From positions 956,060-1,020,059 of the forward strand of contig NZ_JAUHJQ010000001.1 of the NCBI RefSeq assembly GCF_030412965.1: DNA of 64,000 nt, given 5' to 3'. The position numbers and the translations under genes are program-made. This DNA is from Nocardioides oceani (GTDB lineage Bacteria > Actinomycetota > Actinomycetes > Propionibacteriales > Nocardioidaceae). The notes beneath the pieces are model-generated. The model was not told where the DNA came from. It did no database searches and saw only the letters and a program-made list of their open reading frames with translations. Positions 49,393 to 60,763 of the stretch are shown piece after piece (positions within the stretch are counted from its first letter, which is position 1; every line of letters begins with the position of its first letter).

Positions 49393-51718
49393 CGAGTGCT
49401 GCCTCGCTGAGCTCTGACTCAAGCAGGCGGCAACTCAACCTCCCACGGCTCAGGTCGTCAGGCCGCGGTGGAGTCCGTCGTTCTGCGAGTAGTCCAACGT
49501 CGTTCAAGTACCCAGCGATCCGCCCAACCGACAAGGACCGTGCATGTGGATCAACGAACGCCGCGTAGCCGGGGCGGAATACCTTGCCGTCGAGGAAATC
49601 TCCCGGCCGCTGCTGCATAAGCCTCGTCAGTGCAGTCGCTGGCGCGTAGGTGACCCAGTCGCCTTCCAACCTCACGGTGTCCCAGAAGATGTCGAGTCCC
49701 TCACGGGCGTACCGCTGCTCCGTTGCGTCCTGGTCGTCCTTGCCTACGAGCGACCAGAAGCCTTCCGCGTTTCCGGCGATGACCGGTCGCATGACAGACC
49801 GGACACGACCGAGCAAACTGTGCGCGACAGCCGCAAGTGCGTCAGGCGTCACGCGCTGGTCGGGGAGGCACTTGACCTTCAGGTCGGCGACGATCGAGCT
49901 AACGGAGGCGCTTGATCCCCGGCGCTCTCGCATGAAGTCGGCGATTCCGACGAGTGCATGCTCACGGGGGTCGCCGCCGAACTCCGTAAAGAGTGCGTGG
50001 CCGAAGTCGACGAAGACATGCACCTCGGAGCCGCGCTGGCTCTGAACGTAGACGGGTACGCGTCGGGCGTCACCGTCGACCAGTTCGATGTTGGTCAGCC
50101 CGTAGACAGTGACCTTCCAGGTCCCGAACGTCAGCAGGCTGTATTCGCCGGAGATATCGAGAAGCACCTCGCCGGCTGACCGATACCGGGCTTGCTTCTG
50201 ATCCTCAGTCTCTCGGACAGGAGGCGGCTCGTCATTTGGGGACGTCGCTGCGTCCGTTGGTTCCGGGATGTCGAGGCGCGAGCTTACGTCTTGATCGTCA
50301 TCCGTCGATGGGTCCGTGGCCTCGGGTGGTACGACCACCTTTGGCTCGTCGTGCTGGCGCGCGGCTTCGTACCAGACATGGTCGTCCTGATACTCCTCGT
50401 TGCCCTTCCGGAACTCGTCCGCCCAGTCGCGGGCCTTCTGATGCATCGCCTTCGTGCCGTCGCCCGGCACAAGACTGCGCAACCCCGGATCGAGTCGCCG
50501 ATAGGCCGTGAACAAGCGCCCAATCGGCGACTCGTTCACCTCGTAGCCAGCGTCCTTGGCGTGTTTTGGACGGAGCGGGCCCTCACCGCGGAGCTGCCTC
50601 ACGGCGTACTTCCACTCGGGGCTCTCATATTCGAACGCGGTCTTCTGGTAGTCGACCCGCACATGATCGAGATGTATCTCGCCGACGATCCTGCCTTCGT
50701 TCGGCACCTCGATCGGGTACTCAGGGATTGCTCGCGCGCCTGGCTCGTTGGGGTCAACCCACGCGAACAGAGAGACGTCTCGAATGAGGATCTTCCGCCC
50801 GTTCCGCAGGAAGTCGACGCCGAAGTCCGTCTTGTGCGAGTACCTCTGGATGCCCAGCCAGCCACGGATTCGGCGCTCGCGGACCTCAAGGTTGTGGCTG
50901 GAGCACTCCTGACATGTCTGAACGCCGAGGTCCTGCCACCGGCCACAATCCTGGCACGCTGTCAGCGGGGTGAGCTCACGGTCGATCTCGACGAAGGCGG
51001 GCACCCGCTCGTTTCGCACGACCACGTACCGGTCCTTGTTCCAAACACACGGCCACCGCGGCTGCGCGGCCGTGTTGTCGACCAGGAGGGAGAAGCCCTT
51101 CTCGCGAAGCAAGTAGGAGTAGACGTCGCCAAGCAGCCCGCGAATCCTGGTCTGCTGCCTTGAAAGCGCATCGAACTGCTCTTGCTTCAGCCTGCTGACG
51201 ACAACCTCGGTCCCATGGAGCGAGGGATCGTCCTTCGGCTCTCGAACCACCGGAACGGCGAAGTCGCCCTTCGCCTCCATGGCCTTGAGGTCGAGCGTAA
51301 CGCTGAGCCAATCAGGATCGCCGGCGCGCGTCGTGCGTACAGTCGTCTGACCACCAAGCCGCGCTGTCGCGATGTTGAAGCCCATCCCGAACAGACCCAA
51401 CTTCCCGTAACGTGCGTTACTCGTCCATCCAGCCGAGACCGCTCCGGTGAGATGCTCAAGGCTCATCCCACGCCCGTTGTCGGTGATCCAGACTTGAGCG
51501 TCCCTGCGGTTCGAGTTGCGGCCGGGAAGGGAGATCGCGACGCGCGGTGTCTCGCCTTCGGGTGGCGCGACCAGGAAGTCGTCGAAGGCGTTGTCAACGA
51601 GCTCGGCCAGACACTGCCAGGGCGCGAACTCGATGTCCCCCAGAACCGCCAGGAGCCGCGGATGCGGCGTGACGTCGATGGTGTCTTCGCTAGACGAGAT
51701 CGTGATCTCCTCTGTCAC
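49385..51718 (-). CDS. GHKL ATPase (MORC/Hsp90/MutL-like) with zinc knuckle
   Basis: A 777-residue protein from GTG 51718. The N-terminal ATPase has the N box ELVDNAFDD (residues 39-47), G1 DNGRGM (80-85) and G2 GLFGMGFN (108-115), so the ATP lid and Mg-binding Asn are intact. A transducer-like S5 region follows, with a CxxC-x10-CxxC zinc knuckle (C255, C258, C269, C272) in the middle. After an acidic linker (about 460-510) comes a C-terminal region with no recognised domain. By analogy with MORC/MutL, ATP-driven dimer closure could clamp DNA. First gene of the coupled defence operon. Confidence 0.92.
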   Translation of the reverse strand: MTEEITISSSEDTIDVTPHPRLLAVLGDIEFAPWQCLAELVDNAFDDFLVAPPEGETPRVAISLPGRNSNRRDAQVWITDNGRGMSLEHLTGAVSAGWTSNARYGKLGLFGMGFNIATARLGGQTTVRTTRAGDPDWLSVTLDLKAMEAKGDFAVPVVREPKDDPSLHGTEVVVSRLKQEQFDALSRQQTRIRGLLGDVYSYLLREKGFSLLVDNTAAQPRWPCVWNKDRYVVVRNERVPAFVEIDRELTPLTACQDCGRWQDLGVQTCQECSSHNLEVRERRIRGWLGIQRYSHKTDFGVDFLRNGRKILIRDVSLFAWVDPNEPGARAIPEYPIEVPNEGRIVGEIHLDHVRVDYQKTAFEYESPEWKYAVRQLRGEGPLRPKHAKDAGYEVNESPIGRLFTAYRRLDPGLRSLVPGDGTKAMHQKARDWADEFRKGNEEYQDDHVWYEAARQHDEPKVVVPPEATDPSTDDDQDVSSRLDIPEPTDAATSPNDEPPPVRETEDQKQARYRSAGEVLLDISGEYSLLTFGTWKVTVYGLTNIELVDGDARRVPVYVQSQRGSEVHVFVDFGHALFTEFGGDPREHALVGIADFMRERRGSSASVSSIVADLKVKCLPDQRVTPDALAAVAHSLLGRVRSVMRPVIAGNAEGFWSLVGKDDQDATEQRYAREGLDIFWDTVRLEGDWVTYAPATALTRLMQQRPGDFLDGKVFRPGYAAFVDPHARSLSVGRIAGYLNDVGLLAERRTPPRPDDLSRGRLSCRLLESELSEAALDD

Positions 51719-51830
51719 CGGTGTACTCCCTGGCAGTCATCTCACTGGGTCCTTACGACCCTAACTGCGAGGGCCGACACGTTGCGGCCGTTCGCCGGGA
51801 CTGAGCCCGGCGGGCCCGGGAGCAGAACCT

Positions 51831-52360
51831 TCAGTACGCGAACACGTGTGCGCTCAGCACGTCAATCTCTCGCCGCGGGTCCCCGAAGAAGGCGCCGAGC
51901 CGGCGGGCGACGATCTGGAAAGGCCGTTCCGGGACCCGTCCGCCTTCCAATTGTTGTGCGGGACCATCAGGAACAGGTGATGGGCGTCGGGCGCGATGTG
52001 CGCCTTCCACAGGTCCTTGAGGTCGTGATTGTTGGTGGTCGTCCCGCCACGCTCGACCTCAGCGATGATGCCGCGCCCCTCCTCGAGTTCGAAAAAGAAG
52101 TCTGGCCTAGCGTGGGTGACAAGGCCGCTCTGCGGAGTGAGCACGACCTCCTCGCTGAAGCCGAGGTCCTCGCGGAGCAGCTTTGCGAAGTGAGTCTGGA
52201 TGGCCTTGCTCGGCGCACCGTGTATGTGGAGCAGCGCGATCTCGTCCTTGGTCGCCACGATGTGGGCGAGGAGCTTCTCGGCCAAGTTGTCGACGGCGGC
52301 GAGCTCCATGGCCTGCTCAGGCGAAACGTCCGCCTTCACGTGCCTCGCGTAGCCCTCCAC
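51831..52360 (-). pseudogene. PD-(D/E)XK-like nuclease gene with a single 3' frameshift
   Basis: About 175 residues are readable. The core HARPDFFFELEEGRGIIAEV then ERGGTTTNNHDLKDLWKAHI has PD and E-x-E strands resembling a nuclease fold, followed by HHLFLMVPHNNWKADGSRNG. There, near 51920, one base appears missing: the current frame ends at 51854, while the next frame continues PFQIVARRLGAFFGDPRREI then DVLSAHVFAY to a stop at 51831, completing the expected protein. This is either one recent mutation or a sequencing error. It lies upstream of the GHKL gene on the same strand. The start (GTG 52360) is uncertain. Confidence 0.6.
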
Positions 52361-52462
52361 GCGGCGCAGCTTCGCAGCTTCAAGCTGGAGAAGCTATTGG
52401 CTTCGCGTGAAGGCTTCGATGTCTGCGTGTTCGCGTGAGACCCCGTCTGGATGGGCTCCGCC

Positions 52463-53497
52463 TCAACGCGCGGCAATTTGCTGAAGCGCAGTGTCGAACT
52501 CTCGCAACGGATGGACCGACGTCTGGTGCCGGCGGGCAAGTCCCGAAGCGCGGCACAGGTGGGCCCACCGACGCTCAGTGATGACGATGTCGACGTACGG
52601 CAAGGTCGTCGCGAGTGAATGGAGATCGACCCGATCGTGCTGTTCCCAAGGATGAGTCGCGTCGCGGTGCTTGCGTTCACGCAGCGTGACGAAGGCGTCG
52701 CCCGTCGGCAGTTCGGCGATGAAGGCTCGCATTGCTTCTGCGGGTGTGGTGTGTTCAGCGTGATCGAAGAAGAGCGCGTAAGACGAGACATGAGCCCGAG
52801 TGCAGACGTCGTTAATGGTTTCGGAGAGCGACGTGATGACCTCGGCGATAAGGAAGTCACGCAGGCGACCCTTGACCTGAGCCTGGCCGGCCATCATCTC
52901 GCGGATCCGCAGCTCGTCTTCGGCGTTCGCCGTACCCAGTCGGTGGGACGGGGTGCGGTCAACGCCGGGGCTCGAGAGCACCTCGGGTAGTCCGACAAGT
53001 TGAATCCACTCCCAAGCAGCGCCCTCCGGAGGGTTAACGAACTCGGGTGGCGGGTCGACCGCCTCGCCTTCTGGCACGGAGCCGTCGTCAGAGGCAAGCG
53101 ACTCGACAAACCGAAACCGACCATACGGCGAGTCAAAGGCGTGCGAGGCGCCGTAACCCAACAGTTCGGACGGATCTACGCGTCCGTCGTCCCCGGCAAG
53201 CCGACCAACGTATGCATCGATCTCCATCGCTAGGACGGTCTGGATCGGCGCGAGGGTCGTAAACCTCGAAAGTCGCTGCATGACGCGCCCGATGTCTTCT
53301 CGACTTTGCCGGTTCGAGCGATGCCACAGCTCGAGGTAGTGACCAGTGGTCAGCGGGACCACGATGTGCTCGGCGTCGACGGCGTCAGCGAGAAACGCGT
53401 AGCGACGGGTCCATGTTGGGTCCTGGCCCTTGAGTCCCTTCGCCAACGCGACCCAAACGTTCATGTCGAGGTACACGACTGCCGGCGGGACGTTCAC
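52463..53497 (-). CDS. PIN-like domain protein of unknown function
   Basis: A 344-residue protein from GTG 53497. It opens with VVYLDMNVWVALAKGLKGQD, the first PIN strand with its Asp, followed by VPLTTGHYLELWHRSNRQSR. Near the C-terminus RVDLHSLATTLPYVDIVITE then RRWAHLCRASGLARRH gives the later PIN acidic cluster (D...D) and closing helix. The middle (about 100-240) is an insertion rich in helices. Such long PIN-like proteins occur in phage-defence neighbourhoods and are presumed RNases. It is the most upstream gene of the cargo block, about 100 bp before the frameshifted nuclease gene. Confidence 0.68.
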   Translation of the reverse strand: MNVPPAVVYLDMNVWVALAKGLKGQDPTWTRRYAFLADAVDAEHIVVPLTTGHYLELWHRSNRQSREDIGRVMQRLSRFTTLAPIQTVLAMEIDAYVGRLAGDDGRVDPSELLGYGASHAFDSPYGRFRFVESLASDDGSVPEGEAVDPPPEFVNPPEGAAWEWIQLVGLPEVLSSPGVDRTPSHRLGTANAEDELRIREMMAGQAQVKGRLRDFLIAEVITSLSETINDVCTRAHVSSYALFFDHAEHTTPAEAMRAFIAELPTGDAFVTLRERKHRDATHPWEQHDRVDLHSLATTLPYVDIVITERRWAHLCRASGLARRHQTSVHPLREFDTALQQIAAR

Positions 53498-53624
53498 CGG
53501 GCCAATCTTCGCCCGGATCGCTCACTCTGTCGCCTGAGAAATTGGTAGCCACCGCCGCCGAGGTCGTGCCGGTGTCACCGATCCTGGGGGCGAGCTGCCA
53601 TCGCGAGTCAGGGCTTGCCGGCGA

Positions 53625-53837
53625 TCAGAATGGCGTCAGGTCGGCCCGGCTGGCCAACATCCAGAACCCATCCTCGAACAGCACCTCTACCTCATCGACC
53701 CCGCCGGACCTCCCGTGATGCAGCTCGTTGATCAGCACGTAGACCTGACCGTCGCGTGCGAGCGCCGCGCCGTCGCGCGTCTGGCGTGCGTGGAAGGTGC
53801 CCAGCGACTTAATCGGGCGAAGGGACATGACGGCCAT
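53625..53837 (-). CDS. Small hypothetical protein
   Basis: A 70-residue frame from ATG 53837 (AAGGGC just upstream; longer starts are possible). VYVLINELHHGRSGGVDEVE then VLFEDGFWMLASRADLTPF is a compact strand-rich unit with no known domain. It is the last frame before attR. Codon use looks coding but the evidence is limited; it may be a small cargo or regulatory gene. Confidence 0.4.
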   Translation of the reverse strand: MAVMSLRPIKSLGTFHARQTRDGAALARDGQVYVLINELHHGRSGGVDEVEVLFEDGFWMLASRADLTPF

Positions 53838-53942
53838 CTTGCCCTTCGTCGCGTCAGAGAGCTCCGCGAACAAGCGTGGTCTTTCCCCCGCCAGTCCCCC
53901 ACAGCGCCGACCAGCCGGTCAGTTGCTCATGCCGGGAAGTTC

Positions 53943-53972
53943 CTGAAACCGCAGGCTGACCTGCGGTTTCAG
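53943..53972. terminator. 13-bp perfect hairpin just downstream of tRNA-Ala
   Basis: CTGAAACCGCAGG and CCTGCGGTTTCAG form a perfect stem of 13 bp with a CTGA loop, ending 4 bp before the tRNA 3' end at 53977. It belongs to the element and lies immediately downstream of tRNA-Ala on the minus strand, so it may terminate tRNA transcription, bind integrase, or both. No U-run follows. Confidence 0.5.
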
Positions 53973-53975
53973 TGA

Positions 53976-54021
53976 GTGGAGCCTAGGGGACTCGAACCCC
54001 TAACCCCCTGCTTGCAAAGCA
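53976..54021. repeat. attR: 46-bp repeat within tRNA-Ala
   Basis: Identical to attL (36571-36616). It provides the 3' half of the intact tRNA-Ala after integration. Identity ends inside the anticodon stem, so the crossover probably lies in or next to the anticodon loop, as is common for tyrosine recombinases. Confidence 0.93.
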
Positions 54022-54049
54022 GGTGCGCTACCAATTGCGCCAAGGCCCC
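53977..54049 (-). tRNA. tRNA-Ala (anticodon TGC)
   Basis: 73 nt on the minus strand. GGGGCCT pairs with AGGCTCC plus discriminator A; CCA is not encoded. The anticodon loop CTTTGCAAG gives TGC, the T-loop is GGTTCGAGTCC, and the D-arm is GCGCAATTGGTAGCGC. It serves as the attachment site of the 17.4-kb element, and its 3' half now comes from the element copy of the repeat. Adjacent to the DLW-39 gene and tRNA-Ile as in other actinobacteria. Confidence 0.95.
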
Positions 54050-54100
54050 GTGCTCGCGCTGCTCACGCGGCGGTCGGTGTGGTCGTGGTGGGCCGGCGGC

Positions 54101-54229
54101 TCAGGACGACGCGCGGACGCTGTCGGTGGCCTCGGCCCAGAGCGCCTGCTCGTGCTGGCCCTCGTCGTACTTCTTCTTCGCGAGGGCCGCACCGACGGCG
54201 GCCAGGGCGAGGAGGACGATCTTCTTCAT
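54101..54229 (-). CDS. DLW-39 family small protein
   Basis: Only 42 residues, from ATG 54229 with GGAGGTCACCCG upstream, an excellent ribosome site. It begins [20 protein letters not shown] (short hydrophobic helix), then a charged part [20 protein letters not shown]. The EQxLWAEATD segment is the hallmark of the DLW-39 family, found beside the gyrA-tRNA-Ile-tRNA-Ala cluster across Actinobacteria. Function unknown; probably a small membrane-associated protein. It is easily missed because of its size. Confidence 0.8.
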   Translation of the reverse strand: MKKIVLLALAAVGAALAKKKYDEGQHEQALWAEATDSVRASS

Positions 54230-54266
54230 CGGGTGACCTCCGGTCGCGCGGTGCGGTAGCGGGTGG

Positions 54267-54340
54267 TGGGCCTAACAGGACTTGAACCTGTGACCTCTTC
54301 CTTATCAGGGAAGCGCTCTAACCGTCTGAGCTATAGGCCC
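54267..54340 (-). tRNA. tRNA-Ile (anticodon GAT)
   Basis: 74 nt on the minus strand. The acceptor GGGCCTA pairs with TAGGCCC, followed by A. The anticodon stem-loop TTCCC-TGATAA-GGAA gives GAT, and the T-loop is AGGTTCAAGTCCT. Standard neighbour of gyrA and DUF3566 genes in Actinobacteria. Confidence 0.95.
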
Positions 54341-54442
54341 GCTCCGGCACGAGGCCGGTGCGGTCGCTGACGCGACCGAGGGGGAACACTACCCGACCCC
54401 CGAGCGCCCTCCCAAAACGGGGGGCGGGGGCCGGGCCGGTGC

Positions 54443-54969
54443 TCAGTTCTGGTCCTCCGCGAGGGTGACCTCGATGCCGCCGAGCAGCGCCGCGGCCATG
54501 TTGTAGAGGAACGCCCCGAGCGTGGCGACCGCGGTCAGCAGCACCACGTCGATGGCGGCGACGAGCATCGTGAACCCGAGCACCCGCGAGGTGCCGAGGT
54601 AGTCCTTGATGTCGAAGTCACCGCCGTCGTCACCGCCGACGACGTCCTGGACGGTCTGGTTGATGGAGTCCCAGACGTCCGCGGCGCCGAGGACCGACCA
54701 GACCATGAAGACCGAGACCACGGTGACCACCGCGAAGGCGATGGAGAGCAGGAACGCGGTCTTCATCACCGACCAGGGGTCGACGCGGGTCAGTCGCAGC
54801 CGGGCGCGGCGCGGGGACCGGCCGGCGGGCGCGGCGCCCGTGCGGGCACCCCGTGCAGGCCGGGCGTCGACGTTCGCGCGGTGCTCGTCCGCGGCACCCG
54901 ACAGCTTGGCCTGCAGGCGCTCGGCGAGCCCCGGTCGCACGGCGGTCTCCTCGGTGGAGCGGTCGGACA

Positions 54970-54970
<1 letters not shown>
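54443..54970 (-). CDS. DUF3566 membrane protein
   Basis: A 175-residue protein from ATG 54970, overlapping the gyrA stop by one base. A disordered Arg/Ala-rich N-terminus of about 55 residues is followed by the DUF3566 domain: RARLRLTRVDPWSVMKTAFL, helix LSIAFAVVTVVSVFMVWSVL, an extracytoplasmic segment (WDSINQTVQDVVGG) and helix FTMLVAAIDVVLLTAVATLG. It is always encoded after gyrA in Actinobacteria and its exact role is unknown; mycobacterial homologues (CwsA region neighbours) suggest a cell-envelope link. Co-transcribed with gyrA. Confidence 0.92.
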
Positions 54971-57759
<2,789 letters not shown>

Positions 57760-57832
57760 GATTGCTCTCTCTCGCTGGTTCTACCGGATGTCTAGGGTTC
57801 GCTCTAGAGAGGCCCAGAGAGGGCCAGAGCGC

Positions 57833-59968
57833 CTAGATGTCCAGGAATCTGACGTCCTTGGCGTTGCGCTGGATGAAGGAGCGGCGCTGCTCGACGTCCT
57901 CGCCCATGAGGATCGAGAAGATCTCGTCGGCCTGGGCCGCGTCGTCCAGCGTGACCTGCAGCATGAGCCGCTGGTCGGGGTCCATCGTGGTCTCCCACAG
58001 CTCCTTGGCGTTCATCTCGCCCAGACCCTTGTAGCGCTGCACCGGGTTCTCCTTGGGCAGCTTCTTGCCCGCCTCGAGGCCGGCCGCCATCAGCGCGTCG
58101 CGCTCGGCGTCGGAGTAGACGAACTCGTGCTCGTGCGGCTTGTTCCACCGCAGCCGGTACAGGGGCGGCTGGGCCATGTAGACGTGGCCGTGGTCGATCA
58201 GCGGCTTCATGAACCGGAACAGCAGCGTGAGCAGGAGGGTGTTGATGTGGTGGCCGTCGACGTCGGCGTCGGCCATCAGCACGACCTTGTGGTAGCGCAG
58301 CTTGTCGAGGTCGAAGTCCTCCTGGATGCCCGTGCCGAGCGCGGAGATGATCGACTGCACCTCCTGGTTGCCCAGGATCCGGTCGATGCGGGCCTTCTCG
58401 ACGTTGAGGATCTTGCCGCGGATCGGGAGGATCGCCTGGATCCGCGGGTCGCGCCCCTGCCGGGCCGAGCCACCCGCGGAGTCACCCTCGACGATGAAGA
58501 CCTCGCACTCGGCGGGGTTGGTCGACTGGCAGTCCGACAGCTTGCCGGGCAGGCCGCCGCCGCCGAGGATCCCCTTGCGGCTGCGGGCCAGCTCGCGCGC
58601 CTTGCGGGCCGCGATCCGCGCGGACGCCGCGGCCTGGGCCTTGCGCACGATGTCGCGGCCCTCGGCGGGGTTCTGCTCGAGCCACGCGCCGAACTGGTCG
58701 TTCATCAGGCGCTGCACGAAGCCCTTGGCCTCGGTGTTGCCGAGCTTGGTCTTGGTCTGGCCCTCGAACTGCGGCTCGCCGAGCTTGACCGAGATGATCG
58801 CGGTGAGGCCCTCGCGGATGTCGTCGCCGGAGACCCGGTCCTCGCGCTTCTTGATCAGGCCCCACTCCTCGCCCCAGTGGTTGACCAGGGAGGTCAGGGC
58901 CGCACGGAAGCCCTCCTCGTGCGTGCCGCCCTCGTGGGTGTTGATCGTGTTCGCGAACGTGTGGACCGACTCGGTGTAGCTGGTGTTCCACTGCATCGCG
59001 ACCTCGAGGCTCATGTGGTTCTCGACGCTCGCCGGCGTCTCGGCCTCGAAGGAGATGACGGTCGGGTTGGCCTTGTCCTTGCGCCGGTTGAGGTGCTCGA
59101 CGTAGTCGACCAGGCCGCGGTCGTACTTGAAGACCTGCTCGATGCCGCCCTCGCCGCCGCGCCGCATCGCGTCGCTGCCGGTGCCCTCGACCGCGTCGGC
59201 GACGGTCTCGTCCTCGACGGCGTCCATGACCTCGGTGGCCGCCGGGCGCTCGTCGCGCACGACGATCTCCAGGCCCTTGTTGAGGAAGGCCATCTCCCGG
59301 ATGCGGGTGGTGATGGTCTCCAGGGAGTACGTCGTGGTATCGAAGATCTCCGAGCTGGCCCAGTACTTCACGGTGGTGCCGGTGCTCTCGCCCGGCTCCA
59401 GCGGACGGACCTGCTCCAGCTCGCCGTCGGGCACGCCGATGGTGAACGACTGGCGCCACAGGTGGCCGCGGTTCTTGACGTCGACGACGAGGTGGGTCGA
59501 CAGCGCGTTGACCACCGAGACGCCCACGCCGTGCAGGCCGCCGGAGACCTTGTAGCCGCCGCCACCGAACTTGCCGCCGGCGTGGAGCATGGTCAGCGCC
59601 ATCGTCACCGCGGGCATCTCCTGCCCGGGCGCGGTGTCGGTGGGGATGCCGCGGCCGTTGTCCTCGACCTGGATCGCGCCGTCCTCGCAGAGGGTGACGA
59701 CGATCCGGTCGCAGTGGCCGGCCAGCGCCTCGTCCACGGCGTTGTCGACGATCTCCCAGATCAGGTGGTGCAGGCCGCGCTCACCGGTCGAGCCGATGTA
59801 CATGCCGGGGCGCTTGCGGACCGCCTCGAGGCCCTCGAGGACCTGGATCGCGGAGGCGTCGTACTCGTTGTCGACGCGCGAGGAGGTCAGCGCTGCGGCC
59901 ACCTGCTCCGGCGTGACGTCTGCCTCGGGCTGGGGAGTGGGGGAGAGGCTCTCCTCGGACACGTCCAC
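57833..59968 (-). CDS. gyrB: DNA gyrase subunit B
   Basis: 711 residues from GTG 59968 ([11 protein letters not shown]); the frame is open 132 bp further, but that part is Arg-rich and lacks a ribosome site. GHKL ATPase: [20 protein letters not shown] (N box), [16 protein letters not shown], and [46 protein letters not shown] and [20 protein letters not shown]. The C-terminus [14 protein letters not shown] leads to the gyrase tail ([37 protein letters not shown]). Upstream 59969-60208 is a noncoding promoter region of about 240 bp; transcription then continues to gyrA. Confidence 0.97.
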   Translation of the reverse strand: MDVSEESLSPTPQPEADVTPEQVAAALTSSRVDNEYDASAIQVLEGLEAVRKRPGMYIGSTGERGLHHLIWEIVDNAVDEALAGHCDRIVVTLCEDGAIQVEDNGRGIPTDTAPGQEMPAVTMALTMLHAGGKFGGGGYKVSGGLHGVGVSVVNALSTHLVVDVKNRGHLWRQSFTIGVPDGELEQVRPLEPGESTGTTVKYWASSEIFDTTTYSLETITTRIREMAFLNKGLEIVVRDERPAATEVMDAVEDETVADAVEGTGSDAMRRGGEGGIEQVFKYDRGLVDYVEHLNRRKDKANPTVISFEAETPASVENHMSLEVAMQWNTSYTESVHTFANTINTHEGGTHEEGFRAALTSLVNHWGEEWGLIKKREDRVSGDDIREGLTAIISVKLGEPQFEGQTKTKLGNTEAKGFVQRLMNDQFGAWLEQNPAEGRDIVRKAQAAASARIAARKARELARSRKGILGGGGLPGKLSDCQSTNPAECEVFIVEGDSAGGSARQGRDPRIQAILPIRGKILNVEKARIDRILGNQEVQSIISALGTGIQEDFDLDKLRYHKVVLMADADVDGHHINTLLLTLLFRFMKPLIDHGHVYMAQPPLYRLRWNKPHEHEFVYSDAERDALMAAGLEAGKKLPKENPVQRYKGLGEMNAKELWETTMDPDQRLMLQVTLDDAAQADEIFSILMGEDVEQRRSFIQRNAKDVRFLDI

Positions 59969-60208
59969 CTTCTTCTCGACCGGGTCGGGGCGGGCCACGG
60001 ACGGGGCCCGGCGCGGAACGGGTCGCGCGGACGCGACCCGTCGACCATGGTACCGCCTGGAGGGCCCAGAACCACGGAACGTCCTCCGGCGGGCGGGCAC
60101 CCGTGGACCGAGCGTGCCCCCAGGCGGCTCGGAACGGCCGTCGAGAGCGGCGACCAGGGGGTCGGACAGGGGCCGGTACGGCCGGAGGCCTGCCAGATCG
60201 CCAGAGGC

Positions 60209-60763
60209 TCAGCCGTAGGTGTCGCGGGGACCGCGGCCGTCGCGGGCCGAGCGCGGCCCCTTCTTCCACGTCGGCAGGTGGGGGCCCAGCACCTCGATCA
60301 CGGTGACGGTGCCGTGCCCCAGGTCCTCGTTGAGCCGGCGCACCACGGTCGGCGCGAGCAGGCGCAGCTGCGTGGCCCAGGCGGTGGAGTCGGTGCGCAC
60401 GACGAGGCGGCCCTCGTCGAAGGACTCCGGCGTGCAGTGCGCCGCCACCTCGGCCCCGACCAGCTCGCCCCAGCGGCCGAAGACGCCGTGGACGCGCAGG
60501 TCCAGCTCCCAGCCGCGCTCGGCGACCAGCCGGCCCAGGGTGCTGCCGAGCAGCTGGGGGTCGCGGTCATCGGGGTGCGCCCCGGTGACGCGCGTGCCCC
60601 GCGGCCGGTCCGACCACGGTCGCCGGCGGCGGGTCCGCGGCGTCGAGCCCGCGGTGGCCCGGGTCAGTGCGCGGGCGAGGTCGAGGCCGTCGTCGCGGTG
60701 CGGCGGGTCCGCCGGGCCGGCCGGGTCGGCGGGGTCGACGCGGTCGGCGGGCTCGTCAGGCAT
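60209..60763 (-). CDS. dciA: DciA/DUF721 family protein
   Basis: 184 residues from ATG 60763 ([16 protein letters not shown]), overlapping recF by 8 bp. A disordered N-terminus with Asp/Pro and Arg runs precedes the DUF721 domain: [60 protein letters not shown] and [20 protein letters not shown]. DciA is the ancestral replicative helicase loader/operator of bacteria without DnaC/DnaI, so it should act with DnaB at oriC. Its place between recF and gyrB is typical. Confidence 0.93.
   Translation of the reverse strand: MPDEPADRVDPADPAGPADPPHRDDGLDLARALTRATAGSTPRTRRRRPWSDRPRGTRVTGAHPDDRDPQLLGSTLGRLVAERGWELDLRVHGVFGRWGELVGAEVAAHCTPESFDEGRLVVRTDSTAWATQLRLLAPTVVRRLNEDLGHGTVTVIEVLGPHLPTWKKGPRSARDGRGPRDTYG

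Larger units (their letters stand above)
36571..54021. mobile_element. 17.4-kb integrative (probably mobilizable) element in tRNA-Ala
   Basis: Bounded by identical 46-bp attL and attR repeats of the tRNA-Ala 3' half. The integrase gene sits next to attL. Inside are a MobF relaxase with palindromic DNA upstream, Xis-type HTH proteins, an XRE regulator, and defence genes. I find no FtsK/TraB-like translocase, T4CP or VirB4-type gene, so transfer would need a helper. The surrounding core order (tRNA-Ala to lipoprotein/SURF1) is interrupted by it. Both att sites and the recombinase look intact, so excision seems possible. Confidence 0.9.

Noticed and set aside
57760..57832. Repeated AGAGAGGCC-type motifs between gyrB and gyrA
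   Set aside because: Short imperfect repeats with no stable symmetric hairpin. The 73-bp gap is best taken as the gyrA leader within one operon.
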